Shown here piece after piece: positions 53,404 to 62,397 of a DNA stretch of 64,000 nt. The notes under the pieces are model-generated. The model was not told where the DNA came from. It did not search any database and saw nothing but the letters and a program-made list of their open reading frames with translations. The stretch is from contig NZ_CP080525.1 in the NCBI RefSeq assembly GCF_024746815.1, positions 5,140,501-5,204,500 on the forward strand, in the 5' to 3' direction. The stretch is from Mesorhizobium sp. AR07 (lineage in GTDB: Bacteria; Pseudomonadota; Alphaproteobacteria; Rhizobiales; Rhizobiaceae). Every line of letters starts with the position of its first letter. Position 1 is the stretch's first letter. The translations under genes and the position numbers were made by a program.

Positions 53404-54348
53404 TCAGGGTCGGGCTGGGTTCCACGGTTCGTTGTTTCGGATCATGGCACTGAGGATGGTCAGTATCTTTCGCGCGACGGCGATGAGAGCGACTTTCGGC
53501 GCCTTGCCGTTTGCAATGAGGCGCTGATGGAAAGCCTTGAGCACAGGATTGGAGCGACTGGCGGTGAGTGCTGCCATGTAGACCACCCTGCGCACGTCAT
53601 GACGGCCACCCCAGATGCTGCGCTTGCCTCGGAAAGTGCCGGTGTCGAAGTCGTAGGGCGCGAGGCCGGCAAGGGCTGCGATCTCTCGTCGCGAGGCCTC
53701 ACCAATCTCGGGAGCCAGAGCAAGCACGGTGTGGCTGAACACTGGGCCGGCACCGCAGAAGGACTGGATCAGGCGATCCCTGGCCGCGAGCGCTGGCTGG
53801 CTGGCGACGAGTTCGGCCATCCGTTTGGCAAGCAGAGCGATATCGAGCTCGATGCGCCGCAGCCGCCGGGTGAACATGCGCTTGACCGTCGGCTCGCGTA
53901 TCTGCTCGAGCTGGTTGGCGAGGCTGACCTTGTCGTCGCTGAGCTGCCTGCGGGCAACGACCAGATCGGCGAGTTGCTCGGCGATTGGGTCACAGCGCAC
54001 CGGCCGGGTCGGCAGTTCGGCGGTGTAGCGCGCAATCAGCAGCGCATCGATGCGATCGTTCTTGGCCAGCCGGCCAAGGGCGCGGGCATAGTGGCGCAGC
54101 TTGTGCGGATTGACGTTCCTGGCCGGCAGGTTCGCCTTGCGCAGCGCCTTGGCCACACCGCGCTCATAGCCGCCGCTCGGCTCCATGCCGATGGCGCGCA
54201 CATTGCGACCCGTCAGCCACTTGATCAGCTCGGCCCAGCCGTCCTTGTCGTTGTCGAAACGGGCTCGTTCTAGCGTCTGAAACACCGACACATCGAGCCA
54301 CCACTTGGCGACGTCAATACCGACGTCCTGAACCGTCTCTTCAGCCAT
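53404..54348 (-). CDS. IS110-family transposase (copy B)
   Basis: 314 residues, identical to the copy at 26933-27877: DEDD motifs (GIDVAKWWLDV, GMEPSGGYERG, NDRIDALLIARY) and serine motif GKRSIWGGR. Same start choice and ribosome site. Confidence 0.93.
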   Translation of the reverse strand: MAEETVQDVGIDVAKWWLDVSVFQTLERARFDNDKDGWAELIKWLTGRNVRAIGMEPSGGYERGVAKALRKANLPARNVNPHKLRHYARALGRLAKNDRIDALLIARYTAELPTRPVRCDPIAEQLADLVVARRQLSDDKVSLANQLEQIREPTVKRMFTRRLRRIELDIALLAKRMAELVASQPALAARDRLIQSFCGAGPVFSHTVLALAPEIGEASRREIAALAGLAPYDFDTGTFRGKRSIWGGRHDVRRVVYMAALTASRSNPVLKAFHQRLIANGKAPKVALIAVARKILTILSAMIRNNEPWNPARP

Positions 54349-54539
54349 CTCCTCAATCCCTTCCTTGTGTGCGGGGGCTTGCCCCTTGCAACTGTTCGGG
54401 TTCACAAAGAAGGCGGTCGGGCCCCAGCTCACCTACGGTTTAGGCCACCTGAGGGGCGACGGGCTCTCGACCGCCGCCACGAACCGGAACATCCACCGGT
54501 TCGTGGCACCCTCCATTATGCATATTCCAAACACACAAG
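54349..54539 (-). ncRNA. Candidate bridge RNA of IS110 copy B
   Basis: Same sequence as 27878-28068. Target guides lie at 54450-54458 and 54428-54434, donor guides at 54388-54395 and 54364-54371, and the 5' hairpin at 54476-54507. The right flank of this insertion (GGCGGCGCCAG) fits the CGCCCCT left target guide as well as that of copy A does. Confidence 0.78.
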
Positions 54540-54545
54540 GGGCGG

Positions 54546-54573
54546 CGCCAGCGCTCGAAAACGAGCGCTGGCG
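54546..54573. repeat. Perfect 12-bp hairpin at the end of family-2 repeat copy B
   Basis: CGCCAGCGCTCG and CGAGCGCTGGCG surround an AAAA loop. It lies between the IS110 end and the stop of the malic enzyme gene (minus strand), where it could act as a transcript end for that gene, though no U-tract is present in that direction. Confidence 0.6.
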
Positions 54574-54625
54574 AATTCGAAAAAAGATAAATCGCTGCCT
54601 TTTCGCCCGCTTAGCGAATCGCTCC

Positions 54626-56905
54626 TCAAGCCCCCGCCGTATACGCCGCGATCGCCGCCATGTTGACGATGTCTGAATCCTTGGCGTTCAGCGACACAAT
54701 CTGAACCGGCTTGTTCAACCCGACCAGCAGCGGGCCGATCACCGTCGAGCCGCCGAGTTCCTGCAGCATCTTGGTCGAGATCGATGCCGAGTGGAACGCC
54801 GGCATGATCAGCACATTGGCGGGGCCGGTCAGCCGGATGAACGGATATTGCGCCATCGCCCTGGCGTTGAGGGCGACGTCGGCGGCCATTTCGCCGTCAT
54901 ACTCGAAATCGACGCGGCGCTTGTCGAGGATGCGCACGGCTTCCTGGACGCGTTCGGAACGCTCGCCCTGCGGATGGCCGAAGGTGGAATAGGCCAGCAT
55001 GGCGAGCCTCGGCTCATAGCCCATGCGGCGGGCGAAGCCTGCCGCCTCCTCGGCGATGTCGGCGATCTGCTCGGCATTCGGCATGTCGTACACGGCGGTG
55101 TCGGCGACCAGCACGGTCCTGCCCCGCGCCAGCACGATCGAGACGCCGATGACACGGTGGCCGGGCTTGGCGTCGATGACGCGGCGGATGTCGTCGAGCG
55201 CGGTCGAGTAGTTGCGGGTGACACCGGTGACGATGCCGTCGGCATCGCCCAGCGCCACCATGCAGGCAGCAAAGTGGTTGCGGTCGTTGTTGATCAGCCG
55301 CTGGCAGTCGCGGAACAGGAAGCCTTTGCGCTGCATGCGCTCGTAGAGATAGTCGGTGTAGATGCCGTTGCGGCGCGACAGCCGCGCATTGATGATCTCG
55401 ATGCCTTGCTTGTTGAGGTCGATGCCGGCGTGCTTGGCGTTCTCCTTGATGACGTCGTCGCGGCCAAGCAGGATGGCGGTGCCGAGCCGCTGGTTCACAT
55501 AGGAGACGGCGGCACGCATGACCTGCTCCTCCTCGCCCTCGGCGAAGACGATGCGCTTGGGCTGGCGGCGCACGCGGTCGTAGATGCGCTGCAAGGTCGA
55601 GGCGATCGGATCGCGGCGGGCGGACAGTTCCTGCGCGTAGCGGTCGAGATCGAGGATCGGCTTGCGCGCGACGCCTGAGTCCATCGCCGCCTTGGCCACT
55701 GCAAGCGGGATAGCGGAGATCAGGCGCGGGTCGAACGGTACCGGGATGATGTAGTTGGGGCCGAATTTCGGCCGGTTGCCCTGATAGGCGGCGGCGACGT
55801 CGTCGGGCACGTCCTGGCGGGCCAGTGCAGCCAGTGCGCGGGCAGCGGCTATCTTCATGTCGTCGTTGATGGTGGTGGCGCGCACATCCAGCGCGCCACG
55901 AAAGATGTAGGGGAAGCCGAGCACGTTGTTGACCTGATTGGGGTAATCAGAACGGCCGGTTGCCATGATGGCGTCGGTGCGGATCTCGGCCACTTCCTCC
56001 GGCGTGATTTCCGGGTCGGGATTGGCCATGGCGAAGATGATCGGGTTCTTGGCCATCGACTGCACCATGGCGGTGGTCAGCGCGCCCTTGGCGGAAAGGC
56101 CGAGGAAAACGTCGGCGCCGTCGAGCGCCTCGGCGAGGCTGCGCGCTTCGGTCTTGACCGCATGACCCGACTTCCACTGGTTCATGCCTTCGGTGCGGCC
56201 CTGGAAGACGACGCCCTTGGTGTCGCATAGGATGATGTTTTCGGGGGCAAAGCCCATCGCCTTCATCAGCTCGATGCAGGCGATGCCGGCGGCACCGGCG
56301 CCGTTGCAGACCATCTTGGTGGTCTTCATGTCGCGGCCGGTGATCTCCAGCGCGTTGATCAGGCCGGCGGCCGAGATGATTGCGGTGCCGTGCTGGTCGT
56401 CATGGAAGACCGGGATGTCCATCAATTCGCGCAGCCGCTGCTCGATGATGAAGCATTCCGGTGCCTTGATGTCCTCGAGATTGATGCCGCCGAAGGAGGG
56501 CCCAAGGAAACGCACGCAGTTGATGAACTCGTCGGCGTCCTCGGTGTCGACCTCGAGGTCGATGGAATCGACATCGGCGAAACGCTTGAACAACACCGCC
56601 TTGCCTTCCATCACCGGTTTCGAGGCCAGCGCGCCGAGATTGCCGAGACCGAGAATGGCTGTGCCGTTGGAGATCACGGCGACCATGTTGCCGCGCGTCG
56701 TGTAGTCGAAGGCGCGGCTGGGGTCCTCGGCGATGGCCAGAACCGGAACCGCGACACCCGGCGAATAGGCGAGGCTCAAATCGCGCTGCGTCGCCATCGG
56801 CTTGGTGGCGACGACCTCCAGCTTGCCGGGGCGACCCATGGCATGGAATTCGAGCGCTTCCTGCGCGCTGACGGACGGACCGCTGTTCTCGGTTTTCCTG
56901 GCCAT
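54626..56905 (-). CDS. maeB: NADP-dependent malic enzyme with phosphotransacetylase-like domain
   Basis: 759 residues from MARKTENSGPSVSAQEALEF. The malic enzyme domain spans residues ~1-430, with SLAYSPGVAVPVLAIAEDPS, FHDDQHGTAIISAAG and the nucleotide fold VCNGAGAAGIACIELM. A phosphate acetyl/butyryltransferase-like domain fills the rest (VFAEGEEEQVMRAAVSY onward) and is regulatory in this class. It converts malate to pyruvate and CO2. Rhizobia have two such enzymes (dme, NAD; tme, NADP); which one this is cannot be settled by eye. Divergent from mutS. Confidence 0.9.
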   Translation of the reverse strand: MARKTENSGPSVSAQEALEFHAMGRPGKLEVVATKPMATQRDLSLAYSPGVAVPVLAIAEDPSRAFDYTTRGNMVAVISNGTAILGLGNLGALASKPVMEGKAVLFKRFADVDSIDLEVDTEDADEFINCVRFLGPSFGGINLEDIKAPECFIIEQRLRELMDIPVFHDDQHGTAIISAAGLINALEITGRDMKTTKMVCNGAGAAGIACIELMKAMGFAPENIILCDTKGVVFQGRTEGMNQWKSGHAVKTEARSLAEALDGADVFLGLSAKGALTTAMVQSMAKNPIIFAMANPDPEITPEEVAEIRTDAIMATGRSDYPNQVNNVLGFPYIFRGALDVRATTINDDMKIAAARALAALARQDVPDDVAAAYQGNRPKFGPNYIIPVPFDPRLISAIPLAVAKAAMDSGVARKPILDLDRYAQELSARRDPIASTLQRIYDRVRRQPKRIVFAEGEEEQVMRAAVSYVNQRLGTAILLGRDDVIKENAKHAGIDLNKQGIEIINARLSRRNGIYTDYLYERMQRKGFLFRDCQRLINNDRNHFAACMVALGDADGIVTGVTRNYSTALDDIRRVIDAKPGHRVIGVSIVLARGRTVLVADTAVYDMPNAEQIADIAEEAAGFARRMGYEPRLAMLAYSTFGHPQGERSERVQEAVRILDKRRVDFEYDGEMAADVALNARAMAQYPFIRLTGPANVLIMPAFHSASISTKMLQELGGSTVIGPLLVGLNKPVQIVSLNAKDSDIVNMAAIAAYTAGA

Positions 56906-57118
56906 GATGTCTTGGTTTCCTCGCCGTGCAGCACATCCTTGAAGCGGGTGCTTTGTCTGGTCCCGAATTAAGACCACGCGCCGCCGCGTGTAAACCGCCA
57001 AGCGGCCGGGAATCGCGTTTCGTGTTGGCGATTGCGGGCAAGCGACCGTCCCGGTCGTCCCCCGTTTTTCGAGGCTCCGGCATTAAACCGCGCGATTACA
57101 TCTGCTAGCGTGCCGCGC

Positions 57119-59848
57119 ATGAACATGCACAGCCCGAACGAGCCTGATGCCCCCGAAGCGGTGACGCCGTCGCCGACAGCGGCCGCCGCCGTCACGCCGA
57201 TGATGGAGCAGTTCATCGAGATCAAGGCGGCGAACCCGGATTCGCTGCTGTTCTACCGCATGGGCGATTTCTACGAGCTGTTCTTCGACGATGCCGAGAA
57301 GGCAAGCCGGGCGCTGGGCATCGTCCTGACCAAGCGCGGCAAGCACCAGGGGCTCGACATCCCGATGTGCGGCGTGCCGGTGCATGCGGCCGACGATTAT
57401 CTGCAGAAGCTGATCGGCCAGGGTTTTCGCGTTGCCGTCTGCGAGCAGATCGAGGATCCGGCCGAGGCCAGGAAACGCGGCGGCAAATCGGTGGTGCGCC
57501 GCGACGTGGTGCGGCTGGTGACGCCGGGCACCATCACCGAGGACAAATTGCTGGCGCCGTCGGAATCGAGTTTTCTGATGGCGCTGGGGCGGGTGAAGGG
57601 CGGAGCCGACCACGCCTTCGCGTTGGCCTGGATCGACATCTCGACCGGTGCCTTCCGCGTCACTGACACCACCGCCGACCGGCTGCTGGCCGACATCTTC
57701 CGTGTCGATCCGCGCGAGCTGATCGTCGCCGAGCCGGTGTTTTACGATCCCGAACTGAAGCCGGTGTTTGACGTGCTTGGCCGCGTCGCCAACCCGCAGC
57801 CGCCCTCGCTGTTCGATTCGGCCTCGGCCACGGGGCGCATCGCCCGCTTCTTCGACGTGGCGACGCCGGACAGCTTTGGCGCGTTTTCGCGCGCCGAACT
57901 GTCGGCGATCTCGGGCGCCATCGCCTATGTCGAGAAGACACAGAAGGCCGAGCGCCCGCCGCTGTCGCGGCCGGAGCGCGAGGAGCAGGGCTCGACGCTG
58001 TTCATCGATCCGGCGACACGCGGCAATCTGGAACTGCTGCGCACGCTATCCGGCAGCCGCGAGGGCTCGCTGTTCAAGGCGATCGACCGCACGGTGACCA
58101 GCGGCGGCGCCAGGCTGCTCGCCGACCGGCTGATGGCGCCGCTGACCGACCCGGCCGCGATCGGCGCCAGGCTGGACTCGGTGTCGTTCTTCCGTTCGGA
58201 AACCCGGCTCTGCCAGGCGGTGCGGACGAGCCTGAAGAGCGTCGCCGACATGCCGCGCGCGCTGTCCCGGCTGGCGCTCAACCGCGGCGGCCCGCGCGAC
58301 CTCGGCGCGCTGCGCGCCGGCTTCGAGGCGGCCGGCGCGATCGCCGAAATCTTCGCCGCGACCGCCCTGCCCCAAGAAATGATGGCAGCGCTGGGCGCCA
58401 TCCAGGCGCTGCCCCAGCCGCTTGCCAGGCATCTGACGCAAGCGCTTGGCGACGAACTGCCGCTCCTCAAGCGCGATGGCGGCTTCGTTCGCGGCGGCTA
58501 CCATGCCGAACTCGACGAGATGCGGGCGCTGCGCGACGAGTCGCGAAAAGTGATTGCCGGGCTGGAGCGTTCGCTGATCGACGAGACCGGCATCCGCTCG
58601 CTGAAAATCAGGCACAACAACGTGCTTGGCTATTACATCGAAGTGACCGCCAACCACCATGCTGTGATGACAGGCAGCGATGGCGCCAAGGCGCGCTTCA
58701 TCCACCGCCAGACCATGGCCAACGCCATGCGCTTCACCACGACGGAACTCGCCGAACTCGAGACCAAGATCGCCAATGCCGCAGACCGGGCATTGAGCAT
58801 CGAGCTTGCCGCCTTCGATGCGCTGACTGCGGAAGCGGTCGGCGAGGCGCAGGCGATACGCGCCGGTGCCGAGGCGCTTGCCGTGCTCGATGTGTCGGCG
58901 GCGCTGGCCTTGCTGTCGGAGAGCGAGGCCTGGTGCCGGCCGCTGGTGGATTCCAGCCTTGCCTTCGAGATTGCGAGCGGCCGGCATCCGGTGGTCGAGC
59001 AGGCTTTGCGGCGTTCGGGCGAAGGCCCGTTCGTCGCCAATGATTGCGACCTGTCGCCGGAGGGTGCTGCCCGGAACGGCGCGATCTGGCTTTTGACCGG
59101 CCCGAACATGGGCGGCAAGTCGACGTTCCTAAGGCAGAACGCGTTGATCGCCATCCTCGCCCAGACCGGTTCGTTCGTGCCGGCCGCATCGGCCCATATC
59201 GGCGTCGTCGACCGGCTGTTCTCGCGCGTCGGCGCCTCGGACGATCTGGCGCGCGGACGTTCGACCTTCATGGTCGAGATGGTCGAGACGGCGGCGATCC
59301 TCAACCAGGCCGGCGAACGGGCTCTGGTGATCCTCGACGAGATCGGCCGTGGCACCGCCACTTTCGATGGCCTGTCGATCGCCTGGGCGGCCGTCGAATA
59401 TCTGCACGAGAAGAACCGCTGCCGGGCAATCTTCGCCACCCATTTCCACGAAATGACCTCGCTCGCCGGCAAGCTGGCGCGGCTCCACAACGTCACCATG
59501 CGGGTCAAGGAATGGGAGAACGACGTCGTCTTCCTGCACGAGGTCGGCAAGGGAGCCGCCGACCGCTCCTACGGCGTGCAGGTGGCGCGGCTGGCCGGCC
59601 TGCCGGAGGCGGTGGTCGACCGGGCCAAGGAAGTGCTGCACCAGCTCGAGGAGGGCGAAGTTTCCGGCAAGACCAACCGGCTGGTCGACGATTTGCCGCT
59701 GTTTTCCGTGGCGGTGAAGCGCGAAGCGCCCAAGCCGGCGAAAAGCGACGCGCTGGGCGAGGCGCTCGGTGCGATCAGCCCCGACGAGATGACGCCAAGG
59801 GAAGCGCTGGAAGCGCTGTATCGGTTGAAGGGTCTGGCGGAGAAGTAA
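57119..59848 (+). CDS. mutS: DNA mismatch repair protein MutS
   Basis: 909 residues; starts further upstream lack support. The mismatch-binding Phe-X-Glu is in YRMGDFYELFFDDA (~residue 47). Core and clamp domains follow. The ATPase has Walker A LTGPNMGGKSTFLRQ (~660), SRVGASDDLARGRSTFMVEM, and Walker B VILDEIGRGTATFDG. The C-terminus ends MTPREALEALYRLKGLAEK, a typical helix-turn-helix tail. MutS finds mispairs and recruits MutL. Confidence 0.96.
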   Translation: MNMHSPNEPDAPEAVTPSPTAAAAVTPMMEQFIEIKAANPDSLLFYRMGDFYELFFDDAEKASRALGIVLTKRGKHQGLDIPMCGVPVHAADDYLQKLIGQGFRVAVCEQIEDPAEARKRGGKSVVRRDVVRLVTPGTITEDKLLAPSESSFLMALGRVKGGADHAFALAWIDISTGAFRVTDTTADRLLADIFRVDPRELIVAEPVFYDPELKPVFDVLGRVANPQPPSLFDSASATGRIARFFDVATPDSFGAFSRAELSAISGAIAYVEKTQKAERPPLSRPEREEQGSTLFIDPATRGNLELLRTLSGSREGSLFKAIDRTVTSGGARLLADRLMAPLTDPAAIGARLDSVSFFRSETRLCQAVRTSLKSVADMPRALSRLALNRGGPRDLGALRAGFEAAGAIAEIFAATALPQEMMAALGAIQALPQPLARHLTQALGDELPLLKRDGGFVRGGYHAELDEMRALRDESRKVIAGLERSLIDETGIRSLKIRHNNVLGYYIEVTANHHAVMTGSDGAKARFIHRQTMANAMRFTTTELAELETKIANAADRALSIELAAFDALTAEAVGEAQAIRAGAEALAVLDVSAALALLSESEAWCRPLVDSSLAFEIASGRHPVVEQALRRSGEGPFVANDCDLSPEGAARNGAIWLLTGPNMGGKSTFLRQNALIAILAQTGSFVPAASAHIGVVDRLFSRVGASDDLARGRSTFMVEMVETAAILNQAGERALVILDEIGRGTATFDGLSIAWAAVEYLHEKNRCRAIFATHFHEMTSLAGKLARLHNVTMRVKEWENDVVFLHEVGKGAADRSYGVQVARLAGLPEAVVDRAKEVLHQLEEGEVSGKTNRLVDDLPLFSVAVKREAPKPAKSDALGEALGAISPDEMTPREALEALYRLKGLAEK

Positions 59849-59902
59849 TTCTTTTGCAATCAGGGCGGCGGCGCCGCAACTGCCAATCTCCCCCCTTGAG
59901 GG

Positions 59903-61095
59903 CAGGGCTATCGCATATGAGTAAAGAGCTGGAAGAAGAAGTCTTTGTTCCATCTGGCTCTGCGCATTTTGCTTGCGATGGGTTTGTCGAGAGGATGGGC
60001 TTGCAAGATGTTTTGCGCGAGGCGTCTGATGACGGCGAGGTTTTGCGGGGCGTTGTCCTTGCGGGAGCGAGCGTCGTCCTCATGGAAGACGACGTCGAGG
60101 CTCCAATGCAACTGGTTCTCGATTGTCCAATGTGCTCTGAGCGTCTCGGCCAGTCTTTTGGGGGTAAGCACTTTGGAGAGCGCGACATAGCGCACGGAGG
60201 TACTGGATTTGCCGCCTGCCACGCTGCGAGAGGCCTCAATGCGTCCGATCGCCTTGAGGCCGGGAAAGCCCGGCAGGTCGAGCAGCCGCTTGAGCGGCAG
60301 GACCGAAGCCCTTCGCGTCTCGGTGCGGCCATGCGCGCTGTCGCTGGTCTCAAAGAACGCGATCTCGCCGGCTTGGGCGAAGCTTCGTTCGGCCGCGGCA
60401 AACAGCTTGGGACGATTGGGCTTCAGCCCCAGCGCATAATGCGCCTTCTTGCCGATCAGCGCCTTGGCGGTGTCGGGGCGGCAGTGCAGCGCATCGGCCG
60501 TCACTGTACAGCCCTTCAAATCCAAGCTCTTCAGAAGATCCAGCGTGGCTTTGACCTCGTCGCCCTCAGGCGCGCGGGCAGCGGCAATCGACAGCCTCGT
60601 CTCGGCGTCCCACACGCTCACCATCAAAGGTGGCATGAAAGCCCGCCCCTTCGCATAGCCGCGCCGCAACGCCTTGCCGTCGACGGCCACCACGCCGCGT
60701 GGCGGCGAAAGTCCGAGCGTTTGGCGCAGCGCCGCCATGAAGCTGGCAAAGCTGCGCGCAAGCTCATCGGCATCGAGAAGTCGAAACACCCGGCTGAACG
60801 TGTCGTGGCTCGGACAGCCATGCTCCAGCACCACGATCTCTTTCAGCTCTTCTTCCTGACCCTCGACGAAATCGGCAATATCCACGCAGCTTTTGGCGCC
60901 GCACAACGTCGCAGCCAAGGCCAAAAACAGAAGCTCCGCCAGATCATGACGCGCGTTGACGTCACGCGGGTCTTGTACTTCCCGCAAAATCGAAAGCAGC
61001 AATGGCATTGGGCCTCTCCTTCAAAGACAAAGCCCCTAAAGAATCAACCTTTCCACAGTCCGCAAGACCTACTTTTACTCAAATGCGATTCCCCT
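59903..61095 (-). mobile_element. ISAs1-family insertion sequence (1193 bp)
   Basis: Imperfect inverted ends CAGGGCTATCGCATATGAGT and CAGGGGAATCGCATTTGAGT bound the element. It sits within a family-3 repeat: left remnant CTGCCAATCTCCCCCCTTGA at 59880-59899, right remnant CACGAGGGGGAGACCGGCAG at 61098-61117. No exact target duplication is readable (left CTTGAGGG, right CACGAGGG differ). The transposase stop codon lies inside the left inverted repeat. Confidence 0.82.
59908..61008 (-). CDS. ISAs1-family transposase
   Basis: 366 residues with a GGAGAGG ribosome site. N-terminal DDE_Tnp_1-associated region (LREVQDPRDVNARHDLAELL, CPSHDTFSRVFRLLDADEL). The catalytic core shows aspartates in VVAVDGKALRRGY and TVTADALHC and the glutamate region LRAHWTIENQLHWSLDVVF. 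Full length and uninterrupted. Confidence 0.92.
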   Translation of the reverse strand: MPLLLSILREVQDPRDVNARHDLAELLFLALAATLCGAKSCVDIADFVEGQEEELKEIVVLEHGCPSHDTFSRVFRLLDADELARSFASFMAALRQTLGLSPPRGVVAVDGKALRRGYAKGRAFMPPLMVSVWDAETRLSIAAARAPEGDEVKATLDLLKSLDLKGCTVTADALHCRPDTAKALIGKKAHYALGLKPNRPKLFAAAERSFAQAGEIAFFETSDSAHGRTETRRASVLPLKRLLDLPGFPGLKAIGRIEASRSVAGGKSSTSVRYVALSKVLTPKRLAETLRAHWTIENQLHWSLDVVFHEDDARSRKDNAPQNLAVIRRLAQNILQAHPLDKPIASKMRRARWNKDFFFQLFTHMR

Positions 61096-61125
61096 GCCCA
61101 CGAGGGGGAGACCGGCAGCCTGTTC

Positions 61126-62118
61126 CTACAGCAACCCTGCCTGTTCAGCCTCGCGGCGCAGGTTCTGCCGAGGCCTGGGCCCGATCTGCTGGATCACCAA
61201 TCCGGCCGCCAGTGAGCCAAGGTCGCCGCAGGTCTGCAGGTCGCGGCCTTGCGTGTAGCCATGCAGGAAACCGGCGGCATAGAGGTCGCCGGCGCCCGTC
61301 GTGTCGACCAGTTCCCTGATCGCCGTCGCCTTGATGACCACGGTCTCGCCGCCGCGCACGATGACCGATCCTTTTTCCGAGCGGGTCACGGCGGCGATCC
61401 GGCAATCCTTGCGGATCTGCGCCAGTGCCTCGTCGAACGACGATGTCTGGTAGAGCGACTTGATCTCGTGGCTGTTGGCAAAGACGATGTCGACGGTGCC
61501 CGAGCGCATCAGGTCGAGGAACTCGTCGCGGTAGCGGTCGACGCAGAACGAATCCGAGAGTGTCATCGACACTTCTCGGCCTGCCGCATGCGCCAGCTTC
61601 GCCGTCTGCCGGATCGCCTCCTTTGCGCGCGGCGGGTCCCACAGGTAACCCTCGAAATAGGTGACCTTGGCACCAGAAGCCTTGTCGGCCTCGACATCCT
61701 CCGGCCCAAGCTCGACGCAGGCGCCGAGATAAGTGTTCATCGAGCGCTCGCCGTCGGGGGTGACGAAAATCATCGAGCGCGCCGTCGGCGGCAGGCCTGA
61801 CAGCGGCTTGGTGTCGAAGGCGACGCCCTGCGCATGGATGTCGTGGGCGTAGATCTCGCCCAACGCATCGTTCGAGACCTTGCCGAAGAAGGCGGCGCGC
61901 CCGCCGAAGCTGGCGACGCCGGCCGCCGTGTTGCCGGCGCTGCCGCCTGACGCCTCGATCGCCGGGCCCATGCGGCTGTAAAGCAGTTCGGCGCGCTGGG
62001 TATCGATGAGGTTCATCGCGCCCTTGATGATGCCGTTGGTCTCGAGAAAGTCCTCGTCGCACTGGGCGATGATGTCGACAATGGCATTGCCGATGCAAAG
62101 CACGTCATAATCCGGCAT
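61126..62118 (-). CDS. PfkB-family sugar/nucleoside kinase (adenosine kinase-like)
   Basis: 330 residues from MPDYDVLCIGNAIVDIIA. Ribokinase-type motifs: GGSAGNTAAGVASFGGRAAF (substrate side) and the anion-hole/catalytic block ELVDTTGAGDLYAAGFLHG (catalytic Asp of GAGD). Rhizobial homologues are usually called adenosine kinase. The C-terminus is rich in Arg/Gln (GPRPRQNLRREAEQ). A single gene after the ISAs1 element. Confidence 0.88.
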   Translation of the reverse strand: MPDYDVLCIGNAIVDIIAQCDEDFLETNGIIKGAMNLIDTQRAELLYSRMGPAIEASGGSAGNTAAGVASFGGRAAFFGKVSNDALGEIYAHDIHAQGVAFDTKPLSGLPPTARSMIFVTPDGERSMNTYLGACVELGPEDVEADKASGAKVTYFEGYLWDPPRAKEAIRQTAKLAHAAGREVSMTLSDSFCVDRYRDEFLDLMRSGTVDIVFANSHEIKSLYQTSSFDEALAQIRKDCRIAAVTRSEKGSVIVRGGETVVIKATAIRELVDTTGAGDLYAAGFLHGYTQGRDLQTCGDLGSLAAGLVIQQIGPRPRQNLRREAEQAGLL

Positions 62119-62174
62119 CAATGTCTCCGCCAAAAACCCGAGCCGGCTTCTTGCCATGCCCGGGCGGGTCTACA

Positions 62175-62239
62175 GCATGACTCCGAAAATTGGCAACCGA
62201 TTTCCTGTCGTTGCCGGCGTGGCGGCGATGACCATCCCT
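62175..62239. repeat. Half palindrome joined to a relic of an EamA gene end
   Basis: Bases 62175-62206 are a truncated copy of the CATGATCCCGAAAAG palindrome. Directly after, GTCGTTGCCGGCGTGGCGGC and ATGACCATCCC (62208-62238) match the last codons of the downstream EamA gene (63245 onward) with about three differences in 32 bases. The remainder of the gap 62119-62397 shows no gene. Confidence 0.5.
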
Positions 62240-62397
62240 TGTCGAGGAAGGCGCGGAGCCGCGGTTCCTGCAAATCAGGGTACTCCTATTGCCATCCGCA
62301 ACGAGGCGCTATGACAATTCGACCGTGGCCGAAGCATTTCATCGCGGCGCCCCTTACAAGCCTGATCAGCCGATTGCGTTTCGAAGGCGCTCCAACC

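Larger units (their letters stand above)
53392..54539 (-). mobile_element. IS110-family insertion sequence, copy B (1148 bp)
   Basis: Identical in length and encoded protein to copy A, offset by 26,471 bases, in the same orientation. It is inserted at the same GGTGAG|GGGCGG point of a family-2 repeat. Shared AG core at 53390-53391 and 54538-54539. The near-absence of differences implies recent transposition or gene conversion. Confidence 0.92.

Noticed and set aside
26921..54539. Composite transposon formed by the two IS110 copies
   Set aside because: The enclosed 25 kb is core chromosome, IS110 is not known to mobilise such units, and each copy has its own complete target junctions.
59891..61105. 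8-base target duplication for the ISAs1 element (CTTGAGGG / CACGAGGG)
   Set aside because: Two mismatches, and the similarity is explained by the repeat's own mirrored arms.
59044..61215. Long plus-strand open frame across the end of mutS and the ISAs1 transposase
   Set aside because: Alternate-frame reading of mutS followed by antisense of the transposase.
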